60,285 nucleotides of DNA, taken from positions 1 through 60,285 of the forward strand of contig JAEUJY010000151.1 in assembly GCA_016794525.1 (NCBI GenBank), written 5' to 3'. Both the position numbers and the translations under genes were made by a program. Under the pieces are notes generated by a model. That model saw only the letters and a program-made list of their open reading frames with translations. It did no database searches and was not told the origin of the DNA. Source of the stretch: Myxococcales bacterium. GTDB lineage: Bacteria > Myxococcota_A > Polyangia > Haliangiales > Haliangiaceae. Shown here one piece after another: positions 18,159 through 27,395 of the stretch. Positions within the stretch are counted from its first letter, which is position 1, and each line of letters opens with the position of its first letter.

Positions 18159-19628
18159 ATGCGACGACCCCGACGACCTCGTGCCCACGCCGCGCTGGCC
18201 GCGCTGCTCGCCCTCGCCGCGTGCGGCGGTGACAGCGCGCCCGCGATCGACGCGGCGGCGATCGACGCCGATCCCGATCCCGATCGCACCGCGGCGCTGG
18301 CGCTGCTCGGCGTGCCATGCAGCGACGGCCTCGACGCGGCGTACGCGGCCCACCCGCCGCCGGCGCCGTGGACCGCCGCGCAGCGCGGCGCGATCGCGGC
18401 CTGCGCCTACGAGCGCAAGGTCACGGTCGCCGAGATGCAAGCGCACTTCACGACCGAGAACGTCCCGCCGGCGACCATCTCGACCGACGTCTACAAGTTC
18501 CGCGTCGCGTACTGGACCGAGCGCGGCCCCGATCAGCCGCAGCTCACCTCGGCCGCGTTCTACGTGCCGGTGACCCGGCGCGGCGCGCCGTCGCCGCTGG
18601 TGGTCGCCGGCCACGGCTCGCTGGGCGTCGCCGATCGCTGCGCGCCGTCGAAGGAGGATCCCCAGGGCTTCCTGCGCGACTACCGCACCCAGATGTACCC
18701 GCTGATCGGCGACGGCTGGGTCGTGATGGCGCCCGACTACCCCGGCATCGGCACGCCCGGCGTCGGCACCTGGCAGCTCGCGATCGACGAGGGCCACGCG
18801 CTGCTCGACGGCACCCGCGCGGCGCGGCGGCTGGCCCGCGCCGGCCTGCTGTCGACCCAGAACGCGATCGTCGGCCACTCCAACGGCGGCCACGCCGCGC
18901 TGGCGGCGCAGTCGTACGCGCAGGCCTACGGCAGCGACGGCCCGATCGCGGCGGTCGTGGTGTGGGCGCCGCTGTGGATCTCGAACGCCGCGTGGGGCGC
19001 GCTGATCAGCGACACCGGCGCGGTGCTGCTGACGCCGGCGTTCATGGCGATGTCGCTGATGTACCTCGACGCCCACCTCGAGACGCAGGGCGGCGCGGCA
19101 GAGCTGGCCGAGGCCTACCTGCCGGGCAAGGCCGCGGCGGTGCGGACCTGGCTCGAGGGCGGCTGCTGGCGCGACCTCACCAGCATGACCACCGGCGCTA
19201 CGTCGATCGGCATCGCCACGGGCCGCGACGCGTTCACCGCCGAGTTCGTGACCGAGGTCGGCGACTGCGGGCTCACCGACTCCTGCACCACGCCGCGGGC
19301 GACCACCTGGCGCGCGCGCTTCGCCGCCGACCGGCCGCCGCCCGATCCCAGCATCCCGATCGTGCTGTGGCAGGGGCGCGAGGACGACTTCCTCACCCCG
19401 GGCTACCAGAGCTGCGGCGTCGCGCGCCTCACCGCCGGCGGCGCCGACCTGACCGCGTGCCTCGAGAGCGGCGACCACTCGTCGGTGATCTCGGCGAGCG
19501 CCGACTGGGTGCGCGGCTACCTCGCGAGCAAGCTGCTCGGCGCCGCCGCGCCCGCCGCGTGCACGCCGTTCGTGCCGCCCGGCTGCGCCGTGCCGATCCC
19601 CAACGGGACGATGCCCAGCGATCCGTGA
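18159..19628 (+). CDS. Lipoprotein alpha/beta-hydrolase, secretory lipase-like
   Basis: A 489-residue lipoprotein hydrolase. After the lipobox (LLALAACGGD) it carries PLVVAGHGSLG, WVVMAPDYPGIGTPG, the nucleophile elbow GHSNGGHAAL, an Asp in LWQGREDDFL and a C-terminal His in ESGDHSSV. This layout resembles the secretory lipase (LIP) family acting on acylglycerols or esters. The ATG at 18159 has AAGGAAGG eight bases upstream. It is convergent with the phosphatidyltransferase gene, with only four bases between stops. Confidence 0.75.
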   Translation: MRRPRRPRAHAALAALLALAACGGDSAPAIDAAAIDADPDPDRTAALALLGVPCSDGLDAAYAAHPPPAPWTAAQRGAIAACAYERKVTVAEMQAHFTTENVPPATISTDVYKFRVAYWTERGPDQPQLTSAAFYVPVTRRGAPSPLVVAGHGSLGVADRCAPSKEDPQGFLRDYRTQMYPLIGDGWVVMAPDYPGIGTPGVGTWQLAIDEGHALLDGTRAARRLARAGLLSTQNAIVGHSNGGHAALAAQSYAQAYGSDGPIAAVVVWAPLWISNAAWGALISDTGAVLLTPAFMAMSLMYLDAHLETQGGAAELAEAYLPGKAAAVRTWLEGGCWRDLTSMTTGATSIGIATGRDAFTAEFVTEVGDCGLTDSCTTPRATTWRARFAADRPPPDPSIPIVLWQGREDDFLTPGYQSCGVARLTAGGADLTACLESGDHSSVISASADWVRGYLASKLLGAAAPAACTPFVPPGCAVPIPNGTMPSDP

Positions 19629-19632
19629 GCGG

Positions 19633-20427
19633 CTAGGCGGTCGGCTGCGCCAGCGCGGCCTTGACCTTGGCGTGGTACGCGACCCGCTCGTCCTTGGTCA
19701 TCGACAGCCACGCGGTGGCCGAGTAGCCGAGCATCCAGAAGAACAGCACGTCGAAGATGTACTCGGGGCGCCACACCAGCGACGCGATCAGCGTCGCGAA
19801 GGTCAGCGCGATGAAGAACTTCACGTGGCCGAAGTGGCCGCGCGCCATGCGGTGGCTGGGGAACGGCCAGTAGGTCAGCGCCGCGACGCACGCCAGCGGG
19901 ATCAGGCCGACGCCGAACCACAGCCCGCCCAGGTACTCGTGGAACAGCTTGGCGTCGGCGTAGGCGACGCAGATGAAGCCGAGCACGGTGCGCGGCAGGC
20001 CGACCCAGATGCCCTTGACCTCGATCGGCCGGACGATGTTGCGGGCGTGGCGGATCGAGGCGGTGACCATGATCGATCCGCCCAGCGCGATCGCCAGCAC
20101 CTGCTGCTGCCAGTCGACCATGCCCAGGTCGGCCTGGCGGTAGACCGTGTAGACGATCGCGCCCGGCGCGATGCAGTGCGACAGGTGGTCGGCGATCGTG
20201 TCGTACTCGGCGCCGAACTGGTTCGAGGTGCCGAGCTTGCGGGCGATCCACCCGTCGACGGTGTCGCCGCACAGGTAGCCCAGCAGCATCGCGACGCCCG
20301 CGGCGAACGGGCGGCCGTCGACGCACAGGCAGATCGCGATGACACCGCCCATCGCGTTGATGGTGGTGAAGACGTCCTTGATGCCGAACATGCGATCCGG
20401 CCGCGCCGGTCGCGAGGTGCTGCTCAT
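19633..20427 (-). CDS. CDP-alcohol phosphatidyltransferase family protein
   Basis: An integral membrane enzyme of 264 residues with about six hydrophobic segments. The class I CDP-alcohol phosphotransferase signature D-x2-D-G-x2-A-R-x8-G-x3-D-x3-D is complete (Asp55, Asp58, Gly59, Ala62, Arg63, Gly72, Asp76, Asp80). It transfers a phosphatidyl or similar group from a CDP-linked donor to an alcohol; the head group cannot be read. It is the last gene of a three-gene minus-strand unit with the RpiB-like isomerase (36-base gap) and the aminotransferase. Confidence 0.85.
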   Translation of the reverse strand: MSSTSRPARPDRMFGIKDVFTTINAMGGVIAICLCVDGRPFAAGVAMLLGYLCGDTVDGWIARKLGTSNQFGAEYDTIADHLSHCIAPGAIVYTVYRQADLGMVDWQQQVLAIALGGSIMVTASIRHARNIVRPIEVKGIWVGLPRTVLGFICVAYADAKLFHEYLGGLWFGVGLIPLACVAALTYWPFPSHRMARGHFGHVKFFIALTFATLIASLVWRPEYIFDVLFFWMLGYSATAWLSMTKDERVAYHAKVKAALAQPTA

Positions 20428-20463
20428 AGAGGGGCGGGTTCTATACCATCCACCCGCCCGGCG

Positions 20464-20964
20464 TCACACGCTCTTGAGCGCGCGCGGGCGGGCCGGCTCG
20501 ACCGGGACCAGGTCGTGCTCGAACATCGTGATCCGCGACAGCTGCTCGAGCTTGCGGCCCTCGTAGGCGGTGGTCATGAACGCCGTGATGATCTCGGCGT
20601 TGACCGCCTGGCCGGTGCGCAGCGCCAGGCACAGCACGTTGCAGTTGTTGATCTGCCGCGCCATCGTCGCGTCCTCGACGGTCAAGCAGCGCGCCGCGTA
20701 GACGCCGCTGAACTTGTTGGCCGCGATCGAGACGCCCATGCCGGTCGAGCAGACCAGCACGCCGACGGCGTCGGCCCGGCCGCGGACCCGCTCGCAGACG
20801 CGCTGGGTCGACGCCAGGTAGTGGGGCTGCTCGCCCTGCGCCGCCGACAGCACCAGCCCGTAGCGGGCCAGCGACTCGACGTACGCGTCCACCTCCGGCA
20901 GCCCGTGGTGATCGAACCCGAAGACGATGTGCTTGCCGCTGTGCTGGCCGAGTTGCGAGATCAC
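20464..20964 (-). CDS. RpiB/LacA/LacB-family sugar-phosphate isomerase
   Basis: A 166-residue enzyme of the ribose-5-phosphate isomerase B family. FGFDHHG is the N-terminal active-site loop. VLVCSTGMGVSIAANKFSG carries the catalytic Cys and the anion-binding loop, and NNCNVLCLALRTG matches the C-terminal conserved strand. The GTG start at 20964 overlaps the aminotransferase TGA as GTGA, so the two are translationally coupled. A simple pentose-phosphate role does not explain the pairing with an aminotransferase and a phosphatidyltransferase. Confidence 0.8.
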   Translation of the reverse strand: MISQLGQHSGKHIVFGFDHHGLPEVDAYVESLARYGLVLSAAQGEQPHYLASTQRVCERVRGRADAVGVLVCSTGMGVSIAANKFSGVYAARCLTVEDATMARQINNCNVLCLALRTGQAVNAEIITAFMTTAYEGRKLEQLSRITMFEHDLVPVEPARPRALKSV

Positions 20965-22106
20965 GAGGCACCTCCGTGGACTCGCGCGGCCTCGGTGGCG
21001 GCGCGGGTTTGGACGATGGGAGCGAGGACGCGGTCGAACGCCCGGCACAGACCCTCGACGTCACCGTCGGTTAGATCGCCGATGGTCGAGACCTGGAAGT
21101 GGCTCTCGTTGCCCGGCACGCCGTACAGGAGGAAGAAGCCCTCGGCCTGCATGCGCGGCGCGAACTCCGAGTACTTGATGCCCGGCGGCAGCGAGAAGTT
21201 GACGGCGATCCACGACAGCCGCTCGCGGGGCAGGAGCGGCGTGCAGCCGTAGGTCGCGAGGTGCTTGGCCACGACGTCCATCTGACGCTGGATCCGGGCC
21301 ATGTGGTTGCCGATGCCGATCGCCTTCATGTGGCGGCACGCGGCGTGGAGCGCGGCGTACAGCGGCACCGGCTGCGCGAACCGCGGCTGGTGCTCGGCCA
21401 TCTGCCGCTCGGTCTCGGCGATGACGTCGAGGTAGTAGCTGCGCTCGCTCTTGACCGCCTTGAGCGCGGGCAGCGAGGCCTTCTTGACCATGACGATGCC
21501 GAGGCCGGCGACCGCCATGATCGCCTTGGCCGACGACGTGACCGCGAGGTCCAGCTCGGCGGCCTCGATGTCGACCGGGTACGCGAAGGCGCTCGAGATG
21601 ATGTCGGCGCCGACCATCACGCCGCGGGCCTTGCAGGCCTTGCCGATCTCGACCATCGGGTTGACGAGGCCCATGCGGGTCTCGTGGGAGACGTAGAAGC
21701 ACCACTTGATGTCGGGGTGCGCGTCGAGGTACGCGGCCACCGCGGCGGGATCGATCGGCTGGTCGCTGGGCGACGACAGCGCGTGGTAGGCGAAGCCGTT
21801 CTGCTTGGCCTGGTCGACCCAGCGGGCGCCGAAGAAGCCGTTCTCGAGGATCAGGCCCGGGCCCAGCGCCGCGAAGGCCTGCATGCAGCCCTCGATCGCG
21901 CCGGTGCCCGTGGTGGTCATGATGGTCGCGAAGTACGCGGCCGGGTCGCGCAGGCCGAGCAGCTCGGCCAGGGACGTCTGGATCTCGCCGAAGACCTCCC
22001 GAAAGCCCGCCTGCCGGTGGTAGTTGCACGGCGGCTCGGCCATGGCGGTCGCGACCACCGAGGGGATGCGGACCGGGCCGGGAGTGAACAAGATCGGTAG
22101 GGGCAT
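20961..22106 (-). CDS. Class V aminotransferase, 2-aminoethylphosphonate/alanine-glyoxylate transaminase type
   Basis: A PLP enzyme of 381 residues. FTPGPVRIPS is the typical start of the PhnW/AGXT group, followed by TTGTGAIEG (cofactor phosphate loop), an aromatic-rich region, ADIISSAFAYPVDIE and SSAKAIMAVAGLG with the Schiff-base Lys. PhnW converts 2-aminoethylphosphonate to phosphonoacetaldehyde, while AGXT uses alanine and glyoxylate; the sequence alone does not decide. ATG 22106 sits close to the conserved start; an upstream ATG at 22148 would add 14 residues. No phosphonate mutase is nearby. Confidence 0.8.
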   Translation of the reverse strand: MPLPILFTPGPVRIPSVVATAMAEPPCNYHRQAGFREVFGEIQTSLAELLGLRDPAAYFATIMTTTGTGAIEGCMQAFAALGPGLILENGFFGARWVDQAKQNGFAYHALSSPSDQPIDPAAVAAYLDAHPDIKWCFYVSHETRMGLVNPMVEIGKACKARGVMVGADIISSAFAYPVDIEAAELDLAVTSSAKAIMAVAGLGIVMVKKASLPALKAVKSERSYYLDVIAETERQMAEHQPRFAQPVPLYAALHAACRHMKAIGIGNHMARIQRQMDVVAKHLATYGCTPLLPRERLSWIAVNFSLPPGIKYSEFAPRMQAEGFFLLYGVPGNESHFQVSTIGDLTDGDVEGLCRAFDRVLAPIVQTRAATEAARVHGGAS

Positions 22107-22159
22107 GGTTGTTTTGGGCACGGGAGGCGGTGAGAACCTGTCACTCATCGCCTACATGC

Positions 22160-22194
22160 GTCCGATTTCCAACAGTTTCGTAGCGGAATCGGAC
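22160..22194. promoter_or_regulatory. Inverted repeat upstream of the aminotransferase operon
   Basis: GTCCGATTTCC (22160-22170) and GGAATCGGAC (22185-22194) form a 10-base inverted repeat with one unpaired T. It lies 54 bases before the preferred start of the aminotransferase gene and within the 231-base gap to pepP. It could be an operator or a leader hairpin of the three-gene operon. No other gene-like signal is seen in the gap. Confidence 0.5.
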
Positions 22195-22337
22195 AGTTAC
22201 GTGACGCGACGGAGACAGGCCTAGCACCAAAGCAAGGGCTGTTCCGACCTGGCACCGCCCGCTGGCAGTGGCTCGCTGGTCGGATCAATGGACGGGCGCC
22301 CGCCACCCGCTGGGGCGGCGCCGCGCCGGCGCGACGG

Positions 22338-23663
22338 CTACGCGCAGATGGCTTCGAGGTCCGCGACGTCCTTCGGGCACGCGGCGGTCAGGTTCTCGCG
22401 CCCGTCGGTCGTGATCAGGATGTCGTCCTCGATGCGCACGCCGATGCCGCGCAGCTCGGCCGGCGCGTCCTCGCAGTCGGCGGCGATGTACAGGCCGGGC
22501 TCGACCGTGATGACCATGCCCGGCTCGAGCGGCCGCGGCTTGCCGCCGACGGTGTACGCGCCGGCGTCGTGGACGTCGAGGCCGAGCCAGTGCGACGTCA
22601 GGTGCATGTAGAACCGCTTGTAGGCCAGATCGGCGACGCGCTCGTCGACGGTGCCGGTCAACAGGCCGAGCTCGATCATGCCGGCGGTCAGGCCGCGCAC
22701 GCAGTGCTGGTGGATCTCGTCGAGGGTGACGCCCGGCGCGGCCAGCTCGATCGCCGACTTCTGCACCGCCAGCACCAGCTCGTAGACCTTGCGCTGGGCC
22801 GGGCTGAAGCGGCCGTTGGCCGGCCACGTCCGCGTGATGTCCGCGGTGTAGTGGTTGTACTCGCAGCCGGCGTCGACCAGCACCAGATCGCCGTCGGCGA
22901 CCGCGCAGCGGTTCTCGACGTAGTGCAGCACCGTCGCGTTCTCGCCGGCGCCGACGATCGTGCCGTAGCCCGGGCCGGCGCCGCCGCGGCTGCGGAACGT
23001 GTAGTCGATCGTGGCCTCGAGCTCGTACTCGAAGGTGCCGGGGCGGCCCTGGCGCATCGCCGCGACGTGGGCGTCGCACGAGATCGCCGCGGCCTTGCGC
23101 AGCGCGTGCAGCTCGTCGGGCGCCTTGCGCAGCCGCAGCTCGTGCAGCGCGGCGCGCGGATCGACGATCGCGCGCGGCGGGCGCTGGCCGCGCTTCTCGG
23201 TCTTGCGCAGCCGGGCCACCGTGCGCGCGATCAGCAGGTCGGTGTCCTCGTCGAGGCCGACCGCGTAGTGCAGCTCCTCGAAGTTGCAGATCAGCTCGGG
23301 CAGGCGGGTCGCGAGCTCGGCCGCGGGGTAGGCGGCGTCGGCGCCGTACAGCGCCTTGGCGCCCTCGAGGCCGGCGCGCCGCCCGTCCCACACCTCCATC
23401 GCCGGGTCGCGCGGCCGCACGAACATGACGACCCGATCCTGCTCGGCGCCGGGCCGCAGGATCACCGTCGTGTCGGGCTCGGCGAAGCCGGTCAGGTACA
23501 GCACGTCCGACTGCTGGCGGAACGCGTAGTGCGAGTCGCCGTTGCGCACCCGCTCGGGCAGCGAGCGCACCACCACCACGCCGGTGGGGCCGATCGCCTC
23601 CATCAGCGCCTGGCGGCGGGCGGCGTAGATCGAGCTGGGCGCGGGCTGGGGGACGGCCACCAT
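22338..23663 (-). CDS. pepP: Xaa-Pro aminopeptidase (M24B), PepP-like
   Basis: A 441-residue metallopeptidase that removes N-terminal residues before proline. The creatinase-type N-domain (residues 1-170, with YLTGFAEPDTTVILRPG) is followed by the pita-bread fold. Dimetal ligands are visible: Asp in LVDAGCEYN and TADITRTW, His in SHWLGLDVHD, Glu in TVEPGLYI and Glu in GVRIEDDILI. The size and arrangement match PepP. Cytoplasmic, single gene; an ATG start with the response regulator's stop ten bases upstream. Confidence 0.9.
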   Translation of the reverse strand: MVAVPQPAPSSIYAARRQALMEAIGPTGVVVVRSLPERVRNGDSHYAFRQQSDVLYLTGFAEPDTTVILRPGAEQDRVVMFVRPRDPAMEVWDGRRAGLEGAKALYGADAAYPAAELATRLPELICNFEELHYAVGLDEDTDLLIARTVARLRKTEKRGQRPPRAIVDPRAALHELRLRKAPDELHALRKAAAISCDAHVAAMRQGRPGTFEYELEATIDYTFRSRGGAGPGYGTIVGAGENATVLHYVENRCAVADGDLVLVDAGCEYNHYTADITRTWPANGRFSPAQRKVYELVLAVQKSAIELAAPGVTLDEIHQHCVRGLTAGMIELGLLTGTVDERVADLAYKRFYMHLTSHWLGLDVHDAGAYTVGGKPRPLEPGMVITVEPGLYIAADCEDAPAELRGIGVRIEDDILITTDGRENLTAACPKDVADLEAICA

Positions 23664-23673
23664 GGCCGCGTTC

Positions 23674-24495
23674 TTACCACGCCGGCCGGGCGCCGCCGCC
23701 GGTGATCGGGCGGCTGCTCATCAGCTCGATGATCCGCACGACGTCGTCGTCGGTTGGTCGGGTCAGCACGACGGCGGCCGGCGCCAGCGAGCGCGGGTGC
23801 TCGCCGCGCGACAGCACGATGATCGGCACCCGGGCCAGGCTGGGCGCGTCGCGGACGGTCGCGGCGAACCCGGCGCCGCCGTCGGCGGTGGCCGCCGCGG
23901 CGACGACGATCGCGGCCGGCGCCAGCGCCCGCAGCATCCGCGCCGCGTCGGCGGGGACGCTCGGCAGCGCGATCACCGTGAACCCGCCGTCGGTGAGCCG
24001 CTCGTCGAGGCGGCGCAGCGCGGTCAGATCGTCGTCGACCACCACGACGACGTCGGGGTGGGCGTGATCGGGGTCGTCCTCGCGCGGCGGGTCGAGCGGG
24101 ATCTCGCTGGTCGACTCCTGGCGGGCCCGGAACACCGCCAGCGCCACCTTGTTGAGCAGCTCCTCGACGTCGAACGGCTTCTCGACGACGTCGGTCGCGC
24201 CCAGCGAGATCGCCCGCTGGCCGAGGCCGTGGACCGCGGTCATGACTACCACCGGCACGCTCGAGCGCAGGTCGCGGCGCAGCGCGTGGAGGAACTGGCG
24301 GCCGTTCATGCCCGGCATCATCAGGTCGAGCAGGATCGCGTCGGGCGGGGTGGCGGCCAGGCGCTCGAGCGCGGCGGCCCCGTCGCCGGCGAACTCGACG
24401 GTGTACCCCTCGTCGGTCAGGACGCGGCCGACCGCCGAGCGGACCATCGGCTCGTCGTCGATGACCAGGATCTTCCCTCCCTTGCCGAGAGCCAC
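23674..24495 (-). CDS. Response regulator with receiver and degenerate second receiver domain
   Basis: A 273-residue protein with two receiver-like domains and no DNA-binding output. The first (residues 5-120) is canonical: ILVIDDEP, phosphoacceptor Asp in DAILLDLMMPGMNG, Thr in VVMTA and Lys in VEKPFD. The second (about 145-270) keeps VVVVVDDDL but has Ala where the phosphoacceptor should be (AAIVVAAAATADGG), so it is probably a binding domain. GTG 24495 is chosen because the domain starts immediately. It is divergent from the PP2C operon. Confidence 0.82.
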   Translation of the reverse strand: MALGKGGKILVIDDEPMVRSAVGRVLTDEGYTVEFAGDGAAALERLAATPPDAILLDLMMPGMNGRQFLHALRRDLRSSVPVVVMTAVHGLGQRAISLGATDVVEKPFDVEELLNKVALAVFRARQESTSEIPLDPPREDDPDHAHPDVVVVVDDDLTALRRLDERLTDGGFTVIALPSVPADAARMLRALAPAAIVVAAAATADGGAGFAATVRDAPSLARVPIIVLSRGEHPRSLAPAAVVLTRPTDDDVVRIIELMSSRPITGGGARPAW

Positions 24496-24580
24496 GCCCC
24501 ACTGTACCAGAGCGGCGGCGTGCGATCGGGCGGCGCCGCGCTTCAAGGGTGGCGGTGCGGTTTGCTACCATCGTCGCCCC

Positions 24581-25021
24581 ATGTCGGGCGTGCCCAGCTA
24601 CGTCGCCGCGTTCGAGCAGCTGCGGCCCCAGGTGCTGGCGCGGCTGATCGAGGTCCGCGGCAGCCTCGACCACGCGATCGCGCGGCTGTCGGCCGACGAG
24701 GCGCGGGCGATGTTCGAGGGCGTGCTGCACGCGCTGTCGACGCTGCTGGTGACCGGCGATCACACGCTGCACCGCGGCTTCCTGCACAGCTTCGTCGCGG
24801 TGCGCTCGACCGAGGGCGTCGGCCCCGACCACGCGCAGCGGCTGCTGGTGGCGATCGCCGACGTCGCGGCGACGCTGGCCCGGGCCCAGCACCCCAACGA
24901 TCCGACGGTGGCGCTGGCCATCAACCACGCCGCGCGGCTGACCGCGCGGATGATCAACGACGGCATCGCCGAGGAGCTGGGGCGGCGCAGCGCGCAGCTG
25001 GCGGCGGGGGGCCGGCCATGA
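24581..25021 (+). CDS. Small hypothetical protein, first gene of PP2C operon
   Basis: A 146-residue all-helical soluble protein (VAAFEQLRPQVLARLIEVRG, ALSTLLVTGDHTLHRGFLHSFVAVR). No domain is recognised. Its stop overlaps the ATG of the PP2C gene (ATGA at 25018-25021), so they are expressed together. It shares general helical, Leu/Ala-rich character with the third gene (26907) and both may be partners of the phosphatase's C-terminal region. Confidence 0.6.
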   Translation: MSGVPSYVAAFEQLRPQVLARLIEVRGSLDHAIARLSADEARAMFEGVLHALSTLLVTGDHTLHRGFLHSFVAVRSTEGVGPDHAQRLLVAIADVAATLARAQHPNDPTVALAINHAARLTARMINDGIAEELGRRSAQLAAGGRP

Positions 25022-26910
25022 CGCTGATGGTCGCGGGCTACGGCGACAGCCACGTCGGGTCGGTGCGCGACACCAACGAGGACGCGCTGATCGTCGACGG
25101 CAAGTGGGGGCTGTACGCGGTGCTCGACGGCATGGGCGGCGCCAGCGCCGGCGACGTCGCGTCGACCAAGGCCCGCGACGTGATCCACGAGTACGTGCGC
25201 GCGCGCCGCAGCGCGCTGGGGCCGCGCCAGCTGCTCGAGGCCGCGATCAACGCGGCGTCGGCGGCGGTCCACGGCGAGGCCCAGCGCCGCCGCGATCGCC
25301 GCGGCATGGGCACGACGGTGGTGGCGTGCCTGATCGACGGCCGCCGCGCGACGGTGGCCCACGTCGGCGACAGCCGCGCGTACCTGCTGCGCGACGGCCG
25401 GCTGCACCGGCTGACCAACGACCACACGATCGTCGCCGAGCTGGTGGCGCGCGGCGCGATCCAGCCCGACGAGGCCGATCGCCACGCCTACAAGAACGTG
25501 CTGTCGCGCAACCTCGGGGCCAAGGCCACCGCGGCGGTCGACGTCAACGAGATCGAGCTGCAGGCCGGCGACCGGCTGCTGTTGTGCTCGGACGGCCTGT
25601 ACGGCTACGCGGCCAGCGAGGCGCTGCACCAGCTGATCGCCTCGACCGATCCGGCGGCCGACGTGGTCCGCGATCTGATCGACGCGGCGCTGCGCGGCGG
25701 CGGCGGCGACAACGTCACCGCGATCCTGATCGACGCCGGGGCCCAGCTGGTGCCGCGGGCCACGGTCGTGCTGCGCACCAGCGGCGCCGGGGCGTGGTGG
25801 GCCCGCCGCGATCGGCTGCTGGCGGCGGCCCGGGCCCACGGCATCCACCGCTCGCCGCTGTGCGCGGTGCTGGCCCCCGACGACGCGATCGCGCTGGTGG
25901 CCGGCAACTTCGCCGACGCCGTCTACCACGACCTCGAGAAGGCGACGTCGGTCAACGTCTGGAGCTTCGCCGAGAACCTCGCCGTGGGCTGGCTCGGGCA
26001 GGGCGGCGCCTGGCTGGCGCTGCGCGAGCTGCTCGACGGGCTGGGCCGCGCCGCCGACACCGTGATCAGCGAGCTGCGCGCCGAGGACCCGCCGCTGGCC
26101 GCGCTGGTCGAGGCGGCGGTGGCGCGGGCGCTGGTGACCGCCGAGACCGCGGTCGGCGGCGTGCTGGCGCAGCGGCTGCGCACCGTCGAGGCCGAGCTGG
26201 TGCGGCACGACGCGGCGCGGGCCCGGCAGCCGGCCGAGGTCACCGCGAAATTCATCGACCACCCGACGGTGCCGTACATGCGCGCCGTCGACGCGCCGCC
26301 CGAGGTGCCCGGACCCGACGTCCAGCACCTGCTCGAGGGCGCGCGCCGGCGGGCGCTGGGCCGCCCGGCGGCCACCAGCGATCGCGCGCTGTTCACCCGC
26401 GCGCTCGAGCACGCGCACCGGGTCGCGACCGCGGCCAGCGAGGGCGGCGACGCCGGGCTGGCCGCGCGCGAGCTGTTCGACGTGCGCTCGCTCGACGAGG
26501 CCGGCGTGACGCCGCTGTTCGACGCGCTCGACGCGGCGCGGGCGGCCCACGTCGACGCGGTGCGCGCGGTGCCGGGCGCCGCCAGCGGCAAGGTCGCGGC
26601 GCTGCGCCGGCTGGCCGCCGCCTACCAGCAGCTGTCGTCGACGATCGCCAGCCTCGTCGTCGAGTCGGTGGCGCCGACCGCCGAGGCGCTGCGCGAGGCC
26701 GCCGCCGCGACCGCCAGCCTGCGCGCGCAGGTGACCAAGAACGAGCGGCGGGTCGCCGATCTCGAGCGCAAGTTCGCGACGATCATCGACGACGGCCTGC
26801 CGGCCGGCATGCGCTTCGACCTCGGTCTCGATCCGCCGGCGCCTGCGCGCGACCCGGCCAAGCCGCCGCCGCTGCCGCGCCGCCGGCCGTCCAAGGAGAC
26901 GCTGCGATGA
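25018..26910 (+). CDS. PP2C-family Ser/Thr phosphatase with large C-terminal helical extension
   Basis: A 630-residue protein. Residues 1-240 are a PP2C domain with all signature elements: VRDTNEDA, LYAVLDGMGGASAGD, GMGTTVVACL, AHVGDSRAYLLRDG, LLLCSDGLYGYA and GGGDNVTAIL. It should dephosphorylate Ser/Thr-phosphorylated proteins with two metal ions. The remaining 390 residues are a helical region with a probable coiled coil near the end (SLRAQVTKNERRVADLERKF) and a basic Pro-rich tail. No partner for it is recognised. It is coupled by ATGA on both sides. Confidence 0.85.
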   Translation: MTLMVAGYGDSHVGSVRDTNEDALIVDGKWGLYAVLDGMGGASAGDVASTKARDVIHEYVRARRSALGPRQLLEAAINAASAAVHGEAQRRRDRRGMGTTVVACLIDGRRATVAHVGDSRAYLLRDGRLHRLTNDHTIVAELVARGAIQPDEADRHAYKNVLSRNLGAKATAAVDVNEIELQAGDRLLLCSDGLYGYAASEALHQLIASTDPAADVVRDLIDAALRGGGGDNVTAILIDAGAQLVPRATVVLRTSGAGAWWARRDRLLAAARAHGIHRSPLCAVLAPDDAIALVAGNFADAVYHDLEKATSVNVWSFAENLAVGWLGQGGAWLALRELLDGLGRAADTVISELRAEDPPLAALVEAAVARALVTAETAVGGVLAQRLRTVEAELVRHDAARARQPAEVTAKFIDHPTVPYMRAVDAPPEVPGPDVQHLLEGARRRALGRPAATSDRALFTRALEHAHRVATAASEGGDAGLAARELFDVRSLDEAGVTPLFDALDAARAAHVDAVRAVPGAASGKVAALRRLAAAYQQLSSTIASLVVESVAPTAEALREAAAATASLRAQVTKNERRVADLERKFATIIDDGLPAGMRFDLGLDPPAPARDPAKPPPLPRRRPSKETLR

Positions 26911-27395
26911 CCGACCTCGGCGAGCGCGTGGCGATCCTGCGCGACGAGATCCTCGACGTCGTCTCGGGCGGCAGCGAGGACGCGCCGGCGGTGGCGATCT
27001 TCGACGCGATCGTCCGCACGCTGTCGGCCGGGCTCGACACCGCGCTCGGCCTCGACCTGACGCTGCACGACGCGGTCGCGCGCCGGCTGGCGTGGGGCGA
27101 CACCGAGCAGGCGATCCTCGACGACGCCAGCCTGGTGTTCACCCGGCTGGCGCGGGCGGCGCAGCGCGCGCTGCGCGATCCCGACGAGGAGATGCTGGTG
27201 CTCGAGGCCGCGGCCGACGTCGTCTGCTCGACCTCGCGCATCCTCGGCCTGGCCGCGGTCGGCCGCGCCGGGCGCGATCGCGCGGCGACGTTGCGCGAGG
27301 AGCTGGCCCAGCGCCGCCTGCGCGAGGCGCTCGACGAGCAAGCCCACAACCTGCAGCGGCTGCAGGCCGAGGTCGCGCCCAGCGACTTCGAATGA
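26907..27395 (+). CDS. Hypothetical helical protein in PP2C operon
   Basis: A 162-residue helical protein (LRDEILDVVSGGSEDAPAVAIFD, a coiled-coil-like end RDRAATLREELAQRRLREALDEQ). Its ATG overlaps the stop of the phosphatase gene and its stop overlaps the next ATG, so all four genes form a tightly coupled unit. No function is assigned. Confidence 0.6.
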   Translation: MTDLGERVAILRDEILDVVSGGSEDAPAVAIFDAIVRTLSAGLDTALGLDLTLHDAVARRLAWGDTEQAILDDASLVFTRLARAAQRALRDPDEEMLVLEAAADVVCSTSRILGLAAVGRAGRDRAATLREELAQRRLREALDEQAHNLQRLQAEVAPSDFE

